A DNA stretch of 64,000 nucleotides from Olleya sediminilitoris (GTDB lineage: Bacteria; Bacteroidota; Bacteroidia; Flavobacteriales; Flavobacteriaceae), in the NCBI RefSeq assembly GCF_016785945.1, contig NZ_JAEMEF010000012.1, forward strand, positions 1 through 64,000, read 5' to 3'. Positions 34,649-43,825 of the stretch are shown in pieces. The notes under the pieces are model-generated. The model saw only the letters and a program-made list of their open reading frames with translations, made no database searches and was not told the DNA's origin. Made by a program: the position numbers and the translations under genes. The stretch's first letter is position 1. The number at the start of each line of letters is the position of its first letter.

Positions 34649-35521
34649 CTATTGGATTGGTTCTGGTGCGTGGTTTAAACTATTAAAATCTTTAATGGAG
34701 TGCTGAATAATAACTTTTGCTTTTTTGTTTTCAGCGAAAGTTTCAAAAACTTCCATCGATTGCTTTGTGTTTTCAGAACTGTGGTTAAAGCTTGGTACTA
34801 TTTTGTTTGATCTATTTTCTTCAAAATGATATAAATCTCCTGTTAATAAAATTGGACCCTCTTGTTCCAATTCTAAGAATAATGATTGATGACCTGGAGT
34901 GTGTCCTGGTGTTGACTTTATGATAACTTTTCCGTCATTAAATACATCAAAGTCTCCATTAATTTTTTTGATGTTTTTTAAATCTTTAATGGCATTATAA
35001 TTATCAGGAGCTTCTTTTTGTTGTACTTCACTAGTTACAAAATCATATTCTGATTGTTGTACTAACCATGTTGCATGAGATAATTTTGATGCGGAACCAG
35101 AATGGTCAAAATGGGTGTGTGATAAAGCAATGTACTTAAAGTCTTCGGTTGTTAACCCAATGGTTTTAAGTTGCTCGTCAAGCCCTTTTTGTCTTGATAA
35201 AGTAAACGCTCCATTTGGTGTTGTAAATGGTGCTCTTCCAATAAATCGTTCAGACAATCCAGCATCCCAAAGTAAATTGCCTTCTGGATGTTTGATTACA
35301 AAAAACATGTCTGCAAAAGTCTTACTTTCACCTTTATATAAATCGTCTTCCGAAAAAATCTCTAACGCATTAACTTGTACTGTTCCACCATCAAATACAA
35401 ATAGTTGAATAGGTACCGTTTGTTTTGCAGCAACATTGTTAGTGTCTTCTAAGCTTTTTTTAGAGTCTTTACAAGCTGTAAATGTTATTGCTAAAGTTAA
35501 TAGTATAAGTATTTTTTTCAT
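34649..35521 (-). CDS. Metallo-beta-lactamase-fold lipoprotein (lactonase-like)
   Basis: 290 residues with a lipoprotein signal (FTAC, Cys 17). The metal site is HTHFDH (135-140), preceded by LLWDAGLSERF and followed by STPGHTPGHQSL and LTGDLYHFEENRSNK, a layout like N-acyl homoserine lactonases and related hydrolases rather than beta-lactamases. The true substrate is unknown. It is placed between sufB (17-nt gap) and a small lipoprotein gene (6-nt gap) inside the suf operon. Confidence 0.8.
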   Translation of the reverse strand: MKKILILLTLAITFTACKDSKKSLEDTNNVAAKQTVPIQLFVFDGGTVQVNALEIFSEDDLYKGESKTFADMFFVIKHPEGNLLWDAGLSERFIGRAPFTTPNGAFTLSRQKGLDEQLKTIGLTTEDFKYIALSHTHFDHSGSASKLSHATWLVQQSEYDFVTSEVQQKEAPDNYNAIKDLKNIKKINGDFDVFNDGKVIIKSTPGHTPGHQSLFLELEQEGPILLTGDLYHFEENRSNKIVPSFNHSSENTKQSMEVFETFAENKKAKVIIQHSIKDFNSLNHAPEPIQ

Positions 35522-35538
35522 TGTATAATTAAAGTTGT

Positions 35539-36987
35539 TTAACCTACAGATCCTTCTAAAGATATTTCTAATAATTTTTGAGCCTCTACAGCAAACTCCA
35601 TTGGTAACTTATTTAACACGTCTTTACTAAAACCGTTTACGATTAAAGCGATTGCCTTTTCTGTGTCAATACCACGTTGATTACAATAAAATATTTGATC
35701 TTCACCAATTTTACTTGTAGTTGCCTCGTGTTCTATTTGTGCAGATTTATTTTTAGCTTCAATGTAAGGGAAGGTGTGTGCACCACACTCATTACCCATT
35801 AATAGACTGTCACATTGTGAAAAGTTTCTAGCATTAGTAGCACGACTACCAATATGTACTAAACCACGATATGAGTTTTGAGATTTTCCTGCAGAAATTC
35901 CTTTTGAAATAATAGTCGACTTGGTGTTTTTACCTAAGTGAATCATTTTTGTACCAGTATCTGCTTGTTGGTAGTTGTTTGTAACTGCTATCGAATAAAA
36001 TTCTCCAATGGAGTTATCTCCTTTTAAGATACAACTTGGATACTTCCAAGTTACTGCACTACCTGTTTCTACTTGTGTCCAAGAGATTTTAGCGTTTTTC
36101 TCGCATAAACCACGTTTAGTTACAAAGTTGTAAACACCACCTTTACCTTCTGCAGTTCCAGGAAACCAGTTTTGTACTGTACTATATTTAATTTCAGCAT
36201 CATCTAAAGCTATAAGCTCTACAACAGCTGCGTGTAATTGATTTTCGTCACGACTTGGAGCAGTACAACCTTCTAGGTACGATACGTAGCTACCTTCATC
36301 TGCAATTAGTAAAGTACGTTCAAATTGTCCAGTACCACCTTGGTTAATTCTGAAATAAGTTGATAATTCCATTGGACATTTAACGCCTTTTGGAATATAA
36401 CAGAACGATCCGTCACTAAATACTGCACTATTTAAAGCTGCATAAAAATTATCTGTTGTAGGTACAATGGTACCAATATATTTTTTGACTAATTCTGGAT
36501 GCTCTTTAATCGCTTCAGAAATACTCATAAATATGATTCCTTTTTCAGAAAGCGTTTTTTTAAATGTTGTTGCAACAGAAACTGAATCTACAACAATATC
36601 CATTGCTATGTTATTCATCTTCTTTTGCTCATCAACAGAGATTCCTAATTTTTTGTACATCGCTAATAAATCAGGATCTACATCGTCTAATGTTTTGTTA
36701 GGGTCAACTGCTTTTGGAGCAGAGTAATAGGCTATAGACTGAAAGTCTGGTTTTTTGTAATTTACATTAGCCCAATCTGGTTCTTCCATTGTTTTCCATA
36801 CTTTGAAGGCTTCTAACCTCCATTCCGTCATCCATTCTGGCTCTTCTTTTTTCATAGAAATAGCACGAACAATATCTTCATTTAAACCAATAGGAAATGT
36901 TTCAGATTCTATATCTGTAAAAAAACCGTATTCATATTCTTTGGTTTTTAATTCTTCTCTAAGGTCGTCCTCTGTATACTTTGACAT
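35539..36987 (-). CDS. sufB: SUF scaffold subunit SufB
   Basis: 482 residues. Typical SufB blocks: [36 protein letters not shown] [33 protein letters not shown] and [20 protein letters not shown]. These are followed by [16 protein letters not shown] [19 protein letters not shown], with Cys residues for the cluster. SufB is the subunit on which the Fe-S cluster is built, in complex with SufC and SufD. It starts 19 nt after sufA. Confidence 0.96.
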   Translation of the reverse strand: MSKYTEDDLREELKTKEYEYGFFTDIESETFPIGLNEDIVRAISMKKEEPEWMTEWRLEAFKVWKTMEEPDWANVNYKKPDFQSIAYYSAPKAVDPNKTLDDVDPDLLAMYKKLGISVDEQKKMNNIAMDIVVDSVSVATTFKKTLSEKGIIFMSISEAIKEHPELVKKYIGTIVPTTDNFYAALNSAVFSDGSFCYIPKGVKCPMELSTYFRINQGGTGQFERTLLIADEGSYVSYLEGCTAPSRDENQLHAAVVELIALDDAEIKYSTVQNWFPGTAEGKGGVYNFVTKRGLCEKNAKISWTQVETGSAVTWKYPSCILKGDNSIGEFYSIAVTNNYQQADTGTKMIHLGKNTKSTIISKGISAGKSQNSYRGLVHIGSRATNARNFSQCDSLLMGNECGAHTFPYIEAKNKSAQIEHEATTSKIGEDQIFYCNQRGIDTEKAIALIVNGFSKDVLNKLPMEFAVEAQKLLEISLEGSVG

Positions 36988-37006
36988 ATTTTGTCTTTAA
37001 GTTTAA

Positions 37007-37336
37007 TTATAGTGAAAAAGATTCTCCGCAACCACAAGTACGGTTAGCGTTAGGGTTATTAAATACGAAACCTGTTCCGTTTAATCCTCCCGAATATTCT
37101 AGAGTTGTACCAATTAGATACAGAAAACTCTTTTTGTCAACAATAATTTTTATGTTATTGTCTTCAAACACTTTATCGTCGTCTGCTTTGGTTTTGTCAA
37201 ATTTTAAATCATAAGACAAACCAGAACAACCACCACTTTTAACACCTACGCGAACATAGTCAGTGTTTGGGTTGAAGTCATCATCATTCATCAGCTCGAT
37301 GACTTTCTTTTTAGCTGTGTCAGAAACTTTTATCAT
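37007..37336 (-). CDS. sufA: A-type iron-sulfur carrier (SufA/IscA-like)
   Basis: 109 residues with the three conserved Cys of A-type carriers: Cys 37 in GGCSGLSYDL, and Cys 101 and Cys 103 in the C-terminal CGCGESFSL. It accepts clusters from SufBCD and passes them to targets. First gene of the suf operon; the -7 element at 37369-37376 precedes it. Confidence 0.92.
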   Translation of the reverse strand: MIKVSDTAKKKVIELMNDDDFNPNTDYVRVGVKSGGCSGLSYDLKFDKTKADDDKVFEDNNIKIIVDKKSFLYLIGTTLEYSGGLNGTGFVFNNPNANRTCGCGESFSL

Positions 37337-37368
37337 ACCTGTTTATTAGATTTTATCTAAACGTCTTG

Positions 37369-37376
37369 CAAAGATA
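37369..37376 (-). promoter_or_regulatory. suf operon promoter -7 element
   Basis: Minus-strand TAtcTTTG (complement of 37369-37376), 32 nt before the sufA start codon. A TTG (complement of 37402-37404) lies 25 nt further upstream, a little beyond the usual 17-23 nt, so the -33 box is uncertain. No IscR- or Fur-like inverted repeat is obvious nearby. Confidence 0.55.
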
Positions 37377-37441
37377 CAACATCAGTCGCTTTTTTCCTTA
37401 TCAACTAACATTATATTAGTATATGGTTTTATTGATTTTTC

Positions 37442-38515
37442 TTATTGTTGAATAAAGTCCGGATTATTTATAAAGGTAGGATCTGATAAAGTCAGTAAAA
37501 AAGCCTTAAGATCGGCTTTGTCTTCAGTAGTTAATTGGACGCCACCTTGGTTTACTTTTTTCATTAATGTGTCAATGGTATCAGAGTCCTGTAATCCAGT
37601 GCTGTAATGCTCAATGACCTCCTCTAAGGTAGCAAATCTACCATCGTGCATATATGGAGCGGTGTAAGCTAAATTACGAAGTGAAGGTGATCTAAATTTT
37701 CCGTTATCGTTTGGGTTTCCTGATATTAAACCTAGTCCTAAGTCAGAAAAAGTGGCATCTAAACCATTGTTATGAAATTGATTATCCGTCCAAAGTGGAT
37801 TGTTTGGATTGCCATGACAATGGAAACAGTCTCCTTTGTCTTCGCTCATAAAAATATTTAATCCGTTTTGCTCTTGAGGTGTTAATGCAATTTCTCCATT
37901 AGAAAATTTATCAAATTTTGAGTTTCCTGAAATTAAAGTACGCTCGAATTGTGCAATTGCTTTAGCAACTAATTGTTTTGTTATAACAGAAGTGCCAAAG
38001 GCTTGTTCAAAAAGCTTAGGGTATTGCTCATGATTATTAAGTTTAGCTTCTACAGGTTCCCAACTATCATTGCCAAGTTCGTTGGTGTCAATGACTGGTT
38101 CTAATGCTTGGTTTTCAAGGCCTAAAGCATGACCATCCCAAAAGTATTTGTCATCAAAATTCCATGCCAAATTAAATAAAGGCATACTGTTTCTGGTTCC
38201 TAGTGTAGTTGTTACTCCTTGGCTAAATTGATTTGGGTCAGAAAAAGCATTTTGTGGTAAATGGCAACTAGCACATGCTTTAGTGCCATCTACAGATAAA
38301 ATATTGTCAAAAAATAAACGCTTACCTAAAGTGACACCTTCAACGGTAAGTTTATTATTAATAGGGATTCTTGGGTCTATCAATTTTTCTGCAAATAGGG
38401 TAGGGATTTCTAATTGATATGGTATTGGTATATAGTCTTCTTCTTGCGTTGTTGTTTCTGAAGAACATCCAGAAATAATAACCACAAAAAGGGTGAATAT
38501 GAACCAATTTTTCAT
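37442..38515 (-). CDS. Di-haem cytochrome c peroxidase, MbnH/MauG-like
   Basis: 357 residues with lipoprotein signal (ISGC, Cys 17). Two haem c motifs are present, CASCH at 81-85 and CFHCH at 230-234. The second-haem region has YTAPYMHDGRFATLEEVIEHY, with a Met at 289 as a possible axial ligand. The fold is the bacterial CCP/MauG family. The neighbouring MbnP-like gene, two bases away, makes an MbnH role likely: MbnH oxidises a Trp of MbnP to kynurenine. A classical peroxidase function cannot be excluded without the phylogeny. Confidence 0.85.
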   Translation of the reverse strand: MKNWFIFTLFVVIISGCSSETTTQEEDYIPIPYQLEIPTLFAEKLIDPRIPINNKLTVEGVTLGKRLFFDNILSVDGTKACASCHLPQNAFSDPNQFSQGVTTTLGTRNSMPLFNLAWNFDDKYFWDGHALGLENQALEPVIDTNELGNDSWEPVEAKLNNHEQYPKLFEQAFGTSVITKQLVAKAIAQFERTLISGNSKFDKFSNGEIALTPQEQNGLNIFMSEDKGDCFHCHGNPNNPLWTDNQFHNNGLDATFSDLGLGLISGNPNDNGKFRSPSLRNLAYTAPYMHDGRFATLEEVIEHYSTGLQDSDTIDTLMKKVNQGGVQLTTEDKADLKAFLLTLSDPTFINNPDFIQQ

Positions 38516-38517
38516 GA

Positions 38518-39273
38518 TTATTGAGTTATTTCGCCTAAGTTAAAAATACTCATTATATTTTGTTGCATCATTTTTTGAGCATCATAGTTAGGCATTAATG
38601 GTGTGTCTAAAACGTTTAAATCCCAAATATTTGGATTAGTAAATAACTCGGCAATATTCATATCTATATTAATTACAGTGTCACTATTTATTAAGATTGG
38701 TGTTTCAAATGCGATTTCTGCAAAATTTTGCTCAAATACACCTTCGCTGACTCTTGCTGTTCCGTTATGAAAATTAAAAGGAGATGCATCTGTCGTGTCA
38801 ACATTATACATACCATCAAATTGTAAAAAATGATAGCCTCCACCAAGCATTTCTGGCCAATTCCATGAGGCTGTATTTAAGTCAGGGTAAGCACCATCAA
38901 TATTATCTGTTTCATTAAAACCCCAAACAAATTTTAAGGTGTATGTTCCAGAAGGAATTGCATTGTTTTCTGGGCTAAAATTATAGGTGTCTGCTATAGC
39001 TAAATCTGTAAATTTATAACCGTCAAAAGTATAAGTCTCGTTGTTGGTATTGGTTAGCTCAAAGCGAGAGGTTAGGTATCTAAATCTATCTATGTTTATG
39101 GCTTCTCCATTTGCGTTTGTAACAGTTGTGGTTTGTAGGTTGTCATTGTTAATTTCGGCATTGTTCCAGTGATGGTTAAAGGTGAAATTTACTTTTGGTG
39201 ATATTATAGTATTATCTTCATTGCAGGTAAATAAAGTTATAGCTAGTATTAAAAGTGTGGTTATTTTTTTCAT
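38518..39273 (-). CDS. MbnP-like copper-binding protein
   Basis: 251 residues, lipoprotein-type signal with a Cys at 17 (LFTC). The mature sequence follows the MbnP pattern: VNFTFNHHWNNAEI (33-36 HHW), RFRYLTSRFELTNTNNETYTF, FVWGFNETDN, and the conserved SWNWPEMLGGGYHFLQFDG (about 136-154), with Trp residues that are candidates for oxidation and His that may bind copper. In the methanotrophs, MbnP needs kynurenine formed by MbnH for copper binding. The gene overlaps the preceding repeat lipoprotein gene by one base (TAATG), suggesting coupled translation. Confidence 0.8.
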   Translation of the reverse strand: MKKITTLLILAITLFTCNEDNTIISPKVNFTFNHHWNNAEINNDNLQTTTVTNANGEAINIDRFRYLTSRFELTNTNNETYTFDGYKFTDLAIADTYNFSPENNAIPSGTYTLKFVWGFNETDNIDGAYPDLNTASWNWPEMLGGGYHFLQFDGMYNVDTTDASPFNFHNGTARVSEGVFEQNFAEIAFETPILINSDTVINIDMNIAELFTNPNIWDLNVLDTPLMPNYDAQKMMQQNIMSIFNLGEITQ

Positions 39274-40628
39274 TATTTTATTTCTATTAAAAGAAGGTCT
39301 GTAAAACCCTTATTTTCGTTTATGTCTAAATCATTACTGCTTGATTCTCCAACTGCTATAATTTTACCATTACTGAGTTGAGTTACTCCGTAAGTAAAAT
39401 CCACATTAGAACCACCTATGGCTTGTTGCCATATTAATTGACCTGATTGGTCTATCTTAAAGATCCAAGCATCATTTTGACCATTATTTGACGTTAAGTT
39501 ACCTGAAGCGCTTCTGGAGCTTCCACAGATAACAAAACCATTGTCGTTAGTTTTAGCAATTGCGCGACCAACATCAAAATCTTCTCCTCCATATGTTTTT
39601 TCAGAAAGTATTTCGCCTTCAGGCGAAATTTTAATCATCCATACATCTGCAGCACCAAAGTTACTCGTAACATCTGTATCTTGACCACGAGTGTCGCCAA
39701 GAATAAAATAATTGCCATCCTGAGAGGCTATTATAGCTCTGGCTTCATCAATTTCTGTTGATCCAAATGATTTCTCCCATAATAAAGTTCCTGTGTTAGA
39801 AATTTTTACAATCCAAAAATCATAAGACCCTTTATTGTTACTGATGTCTGTGTCATCACTATCTGATGATCCAACTATAATAAAATTATTGTCATTAGTT
39901 TGAATGGCATCAAAAGCGCTATCTGTAAACAAGCCACCATAATATTTGCTCCATTGTACTTCTCCGGATGGGTTAAGTTTTAAAGCCCAGTAATCTCCTC
40001 CAGCATGAAGTGTTTGGCTGTTTCTAGAGTTGCCTTCTCCTCCTGAAGCTGTAACATCTAAAATACCAGTTATAAAATAACCGTTATCATTAGTTTGAAG
40101 TATGGATAATCCTGTATCAATACCAGAATATCCAAATGTTTTTTCCCATTGTAATTGACCTTGGTTGTCTAATTTTAATACCCAAAAATCCTCTTCACCA
40201 TTGTTGTTGGAAACATCTCCATCAATGCTGTAAGTATGTCCAATAATAGCGTAACCACCATCTTGAGTTTGGATAATATCATTTCCTCTTTCGTCGTTAG
40301 TTCCTCCAAAAGTTTTTGACCATTCCAGTTGAATATCTTGATTGTATTTTAAAACCCAAACATCATAACTTTCGTTGTTTTTTGTGGTTACATCTCCATC
40401 CATGGATTGTGTAAACCCTAAAATTACAAAGCCTCCATCTGATGTCTTTTTTACAGTTTGTCCACTTTCATTTTTAGAACCTCCTAAAGTGGTTACATTA
40501 TCTACAATTCCTGCTGAAATGTTGTTGGGTGACGAATCTTGTGTTGGCAAAGTTTCGTCTTGACATGAAAATATGCTTAATATGGTTGATGATATTACAG
40601 TGGTAATTGTTAGTTTTAATTTATTCAT
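39273..40628 (-). CDS. Beta-propeller-type repeat lipoprotein
   Basis: 451 residues, lipobox IFSC (Cys 22). Six or more ~60-residue repeats with the pattern SKTFGGTNDERGNDIIQTQDGGYAI-like blocks followed by GDxDVSxNxGxxDxWxxKL (for example WVLKLDNQGQLQWEKTFG). Such repeats form a beta-propeller. The Asp-rich turns may bind calcium. Likely surface-exposed. It is translated with the MbnP-like gene through a one-base overlap. No substrate is known. Confidence 0.75.
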   Translation of the reverse strand: MNKLKLTITTVISSTILSIFSCQDETLPTQDSSPNNISAGIVDNVTTLGGSKNESGQTVKKTSDGGFVILGFTQSMDGDVTTKNNESYDVWVLKYNQDIQLEWSKTFGGTNDERGNDIIQTQDGGYAIIGHTYSIDGDVSNNNGEEDFWVLKLDNQGQLQWEKTFGYSGIDTGLSILQTNDNGYFITGILDVTASGGEGNSRNSQTLHAGGDYWALKLNPSGEVQWSKYYGGLFTDSAFDAIQTNDNNFIIVGSSDSDDTDISNNKGSYDFWIVKISNTGTLLWEKSFGSTEIDEARAIIASQDGNYFILGDTRGQDTDVTSNFGAADVWMIKISPEGEILSEKTYGGEDFDVGRAIAKTNDNGFVICGSSRSASGNLTSNNGQNDAWIFKIDQSGQLIWQQAIGGSNVDFTYGVTQLSNGKIIAVGESSSNDLDINENKGFTDLLLIEIK

Positions 40629-40668
40629 TTTTAATCAATTACATGTTAGTAGCTCGTAATTTGAAATA

Positions 40669-42222
40669 TTACTTTTTAACTACTAATTTTTTTGTTGTGG
40701 TGCTATTTATCTTAACAAGGTATATTCCGTTAGCTAAATGATCTGTATTTAATACGAAGCTATTTTGGTCAATATTGTCCTTGAAATAAACCTTTTTACC
40801 TATCACGCTGTAAACTTCAATAGTTTTTATTTTTTGTGTTTTATTGGTGCTTATTGTAGTGTTAGAATTTGTAGGATTTGGTGCTAATGAAAAAGAGTTT
40901 TTTATAGAAAACTCTGGAGTGCTTAAAGGTGAGTTGCTAGGTCTAACTATAAACAAGCCACCTTCAATATCACTGATTATTATATTACCACTTTCAAAAT
41001 AAGGATATGTACTCCATGCACCATTAAAATTAGCGCTATTACTAGAAGGATAGGTGTCAAAATAAGCGATTTCAGAATTTGAATTGTTAGAAGAAATAAG
41101 TGTCGGAATATCTAAAACACGCAATCCTGCTCTGTAATTAGCTAAGTAAAATTTATCTCCTTTAACATAGCCATTGTGGTCAATTGCTGCTAATGAAGAT
41201 TCGTAAGTTGTTGCTAACACTGGATTATCTAAATCTAACAGGTCAAAAACGAAAGTTCTTGTTCCAAAACCAAAATTTTGCTCATCAGTTTCGTCTCCAA
41301 AAATAAAATACCTGTGGTCATCTGTAAACCAACCTTGATGTGCATAGCCAGGATTTGGATATGTTATTTCTGATATAAATTGAGGGTTTGATTTATCTGT
41401 TACATCTAAAATTACCACTCGGTCATTTGAGCCACCATTGCTGGCTAATAATATTTGTCTTCCAATATAGCTTGTTATTCCCGTAACTGTTGGGCTTGTG
41501 GCATTATTGTCTGTTCCGTTGTAGGTAATGACTTGTGCGTCATGTGTGTAGCCTTTACCAGAATAGCTTCCCGAAATAGTAGGTGATTGTGGATTTGTAA
41601 TGTCTACAAAAACAGGCCCACCACTTGCTGCTCCACCACAACCTACTAAATAAGCAACGCCTTCACTTTCATTAATGACTATGTTGTGACAGCTGCCAAT
41701 TGTAATTCCGTTATCACCATAAAAAACATTTACGTTACCGTCTAAAGGGTCACTGGTATAAGTTAAATCACTATTTGGTCCAATGCGTAAATTAGTTAGA
41801 TCAAATATTTGCATTCCATGACTCCCAACACCATCTGCTACTATAAAAGCATGATTGTTATATACTTTTACATCTCTCCAAAATGATGTGTTACCATTTG
41901 AAGTTTCAATTCGCCCTAAAAATACAGGATTGATTGGGTCACTTATATCTACAAAAGCAGTACTGTTAGTAGTGCCAACAATCGCATACTCTTTACCATC
42001 AAGTGGGTCTGTCCAGCCCCAAACATCGCTTCCTTCTTCATTACCTAAAGTTGTGGCTAGAGTTGTAATAGGTACTCGTGATAGTAAATCGTAACCATCA
42101 CATGGGTAAGTAGTGTCAATACCATTAAGAGTATGTGTTACAAACCCATTAACACAAGGGTTTTGTGCTAGTGTTAATTGACCTATAAAAAGAGAAGTCA
42201 CAATTAGTAGTTTTTTAAGCAT
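40669..42222 (-). CDS. Choice-of-anchor B protein with T9SS type A sorting domain
   Basis: 517 residues with signal peptide (MLKKLLIVTSLFIGQLTLAQ). The body is the choice-of-anchor B region of LVIVDGVGSHG-type repeats (NHAFIVADGVGSHGMQIFDL, SVAYLVGCGGAASGG-like). The C terminus has a type A T9SS signal (SLAPNPTNSNTTIST, IEVYSVIGKKVYF, LANGIYLVKINS, then a basic end), so export and attachment to the cell surface by T9SS is expected. First gene of the four-gene operon with the MbnP/MbnH pair; a minus-strand -7 element at 42258-42265 precedes it. Confidence 0.85.
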   Translation of the reverse strand: MLKKLLIVTSLFIGQLTLAQNPCVNGFVTHTLNGIDTTYPCDGYDLLSRVPITTLATTLGNEEGSDVWGWTDPLDGKEYAIVGTTNSTAFVDISDPINPVFLGRIETSNGNTSFWRDVKVYNNHAFIVADGVGSHGMQIFDLTNLRIGPNSDLTYTSDPLDGNVNVFYGDNGITIGSCHNIVINESEGVAYLVGCGGAASGGPVFVDITNPQSPTISGSYSGKGYTHDAQVITYNGTDNNATSPTVTGITSYIGRQILLASNGGSNDRVVILDVTDKSNPQFISEITYPNPGYAHQGWFTDDHRYFIFGDETDEQNFGFGTRTFVFDLLDLDNPVLATTYESSLAAIDHNGYVKGDKFYLANYRAGLRVLDIPTLISSNNSNSEIAYFDTYPSSNSANFNGAWSTYPYFESGNIIISDIEGGLFIVRPSNSPLSTPEFSIKNSFSLAPNPTNSNTTISTNKTQKIKTIEVYSVIGKKVYFKDNIDQNSFVLNTDHLANGIYLVKINSTTTKKLVVKK

Positions 42223-42257
42223 CGATTTTTGGTTAAATTATTCTTAAAGATTAGTAA

Positions 42258-42265
42258 CAAATTTA
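42258..42265 (-). promoter_or_regulatory. Possible -7 element for the anchor-B/MbnP/MbnH operon
   Basis: Minus-strand TAaaTTTG (complement of 42258-42265) lies 35 nt before the operon start in the divergent 180-bp gap shared with thiL. No clear -33 TTG is seen at the right distance. Confidence 0.45.
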
Positions 42266-42390
42266 GCAGAATTAACGATAATTTACATTTTTTACGTGTT
42301 AAAATGCTTAATTTATAATAAGTATAACATAGAATGGTTAAAAAACTAACAATTTAAATGTATTTAGCTTATCTATTAAATAAAGCTTAG

Positions 42391-42398
42391 TATTTTTG
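42391..42398 (+). promoter_or_regulatory. thiL -7 element directly before the start codon
   Basis: TAttTTTG at 42391-42398 is followed after only four bases by the ATG at 42403. Transcription about seven bases after the -7 box would begin at or inside the start codon, so the message may be leaderless. The -33 position reads CTT rather than TTG. Confidence 0.55.
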
Positions 42399-42402
42399 CA
42401 AT

Positions 42403-43452
42403 ATGATAGAAGATAAAAATCAACAACGTACAGACTTAAGTCAATTAGGGGAATTTGGTTTAATAGACCATTTGTCTAAAAGTTTTGAAATCAAGCAGAA
42501 ATCAACAATTAAGGCTATTGGTGATGATGCTGCTGTTTTAGAATATGATAATAAACGAGTAGTTGTTACTACAGATTTTTTAGTTGAAGGTGTGCACTTT
42601 GATTTAAGCTATATGCCTTTAAAGCATTTAGGTTACAAAGCTGTAATTGTGAATCTATCTGATGTTTATGCTATGAATGCTGAAGCAACTCAAATTACAG
42701 TGTCTATTGCTGTGTCAAACCGTTTTCCTTTGGAGGCTATTGAAGAGTTGTATGCTGGAATTCAAACCGCTTGTAAATTATATGATATTGATTTAATTGG
42801 AGGTGATACTACGTCTTCAACTTCTGGATTAATCATATCTGTAACAGCAATTGGTCAAGTAGATAAAGATAATGAAGTATATAGAAGTGGCGCAAAACCT
42901 AACGATTTGTTAGTTGTTTCTGGTGATTTAGGTGGTGCTTATTTAGGGTTGCAAGTTTTAGAACGCGAAAAAGAAGTTTTTAAAGTTAACCCAAACAGTC
43001 AGCCAGACTTAGATGCTTACACTTATATTGTTGAGCGTCAATTAAAACCTGAAGCACGTAAGGATATCGTAAAATTATTGCATGAATTAGAGGTTAAACC
43101 AACTTCAATGATTGACATAAGTGATGGTTTGTCATCTGAGATTTTACACCTGTGTAAAGCTAGTAAAGTAGGTTGTGATTTATATGAAAACAAGCTGCCA
43201 TTAGATCCTCAGGTAATTTCTACAGCTGAAGAGTTTAATATGGATAGCACTACTATTGCTTTAAGTGGAGGGGAAGATTACGAGTTGTTAATGACTATAT
43301 CTCAAGAAGATTATCCTAAAATTAAAGCTAATCCAAACTTAACTGTTATTGGTTTTATAACAGAAGCTGCCTCTGGTGCACATCTAGTAACTAGAGGTGA
43401 GCAAAAAATTGAGCTTACAGCACAAGGTTGGAATAGTTTTGATAAAGACTAA
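42403..43452 (+). CDS. thiL: Thiamine-monophosphate kinase
   Basis: 349 residues, PurM-like ATP-grasp superfamily fold of ThiL: AIGDDAAVLEYDNKRVVVTTDFLVEGVHFDL-type N terminus with metal-binding Asp, DVYAMNAEATQITVSI, LIGGDTTSST and SMIDISDGLSSEI. It phosphorylates thiamine phosphate to thiamine diphosphate with ATP, the last step of the cofactor pathway. The start at 42403 follows the -7 element by four bases. Its end overlaps the convergent gene at 43449 by four bases. Confidence 0.93.
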   Translation: MIEDKNQQRTDLSQLGEFGLIDHLSKSFEIKQKSTIKAIGDDAAVLEYDNKRVVVTTDFLVEGVHFDLSYMPLKHLGYKAVIVNLSDVYAMNAEATQITVSIAVSNRFPLEAIEELYAGIQTACKLYDIDLIGGDTTSSTSGLIISVTAIGQVDKDNEVYRSGAKPNDLLVVSGDLGGAYLGLQVLEREKEVFKVNPNSQPDLDAYTYIVERQLKPEARKDIVKLLHELEVKPTSMIDISDGLSSEILHLCKASKVGCDLYENKLPLDPQVISTAEEFNMDSTTIALSGGEDYELLMTISQEDYPKIKANPNLTVIGFITEAASGAHLVTRGEQKIELTAQGWNSFDKD

Positions 43453-43724
43453 GACGTCATTTTTAAAACTTTTGTATTCTGCTGTTTGGCGTAACGTACT
43501 AATTTGTTTTGGTGTATGCGCTCTAATACAGAGTTAATCTCTTTGTATTTAGGTGTCATTGCTGTTAATTGACCTGTGCTATCAGTGGTCATTTCTTTTT
43601 TACAATGGCTACATTGGTATTCGTTAACGTGATAGGTAATTTGTTTACTTACTTGAAAGTTGTGTCCAAAGATTGAGCAGTATAACTTTCCTTTTTTTGT
43701 TGGTTTAGTTTGTACTAGATTCAT
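43449..43724 (-). CDS. Small probable zinc-binding protein
   Basis: 91 residues, highly basic. Cys 16, His 21, His 32, Cys 38 and Cys 41 (LYCSIFGHNF, YHVNEYQCSHCKKEM) can form a zinc knuckle. The C-terminal half is helical (INSVLERIHQNKLVRYAKQQN). No named family is recognised. It converges on thiL with a four-base overlap. A nucleic-acid or ribosome-associated role is a guess. Confidence 0.58.
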   Translation of the reverse strand: MNLVQTKPTKKGKLYCSIFGHNFQVSKQITYHVNEYQCSHCKKEMTTDSTGQLTAMTPKYKEINSVLERIHQNKLVRYAKQQNTKVLKMTS

Positions 43725-43825
43725 AATTAGTTTTTTTGTCAGTTTTTGTATGTGGTTAAAAGCCTGACTAATAGGGATGCTCTAATTTATGAACTTATTT
43801 TTGAATAAACGACTAAAAGATTTAA

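Noticed and set aside
34649..35521. Calling the metallo-beta-lactamase-fold protein an antibiotic beta-lactamase
   Set aside because: The motif order is closer to lactonase-like hydrolases, and the fold is used by many unrelated enzymes.
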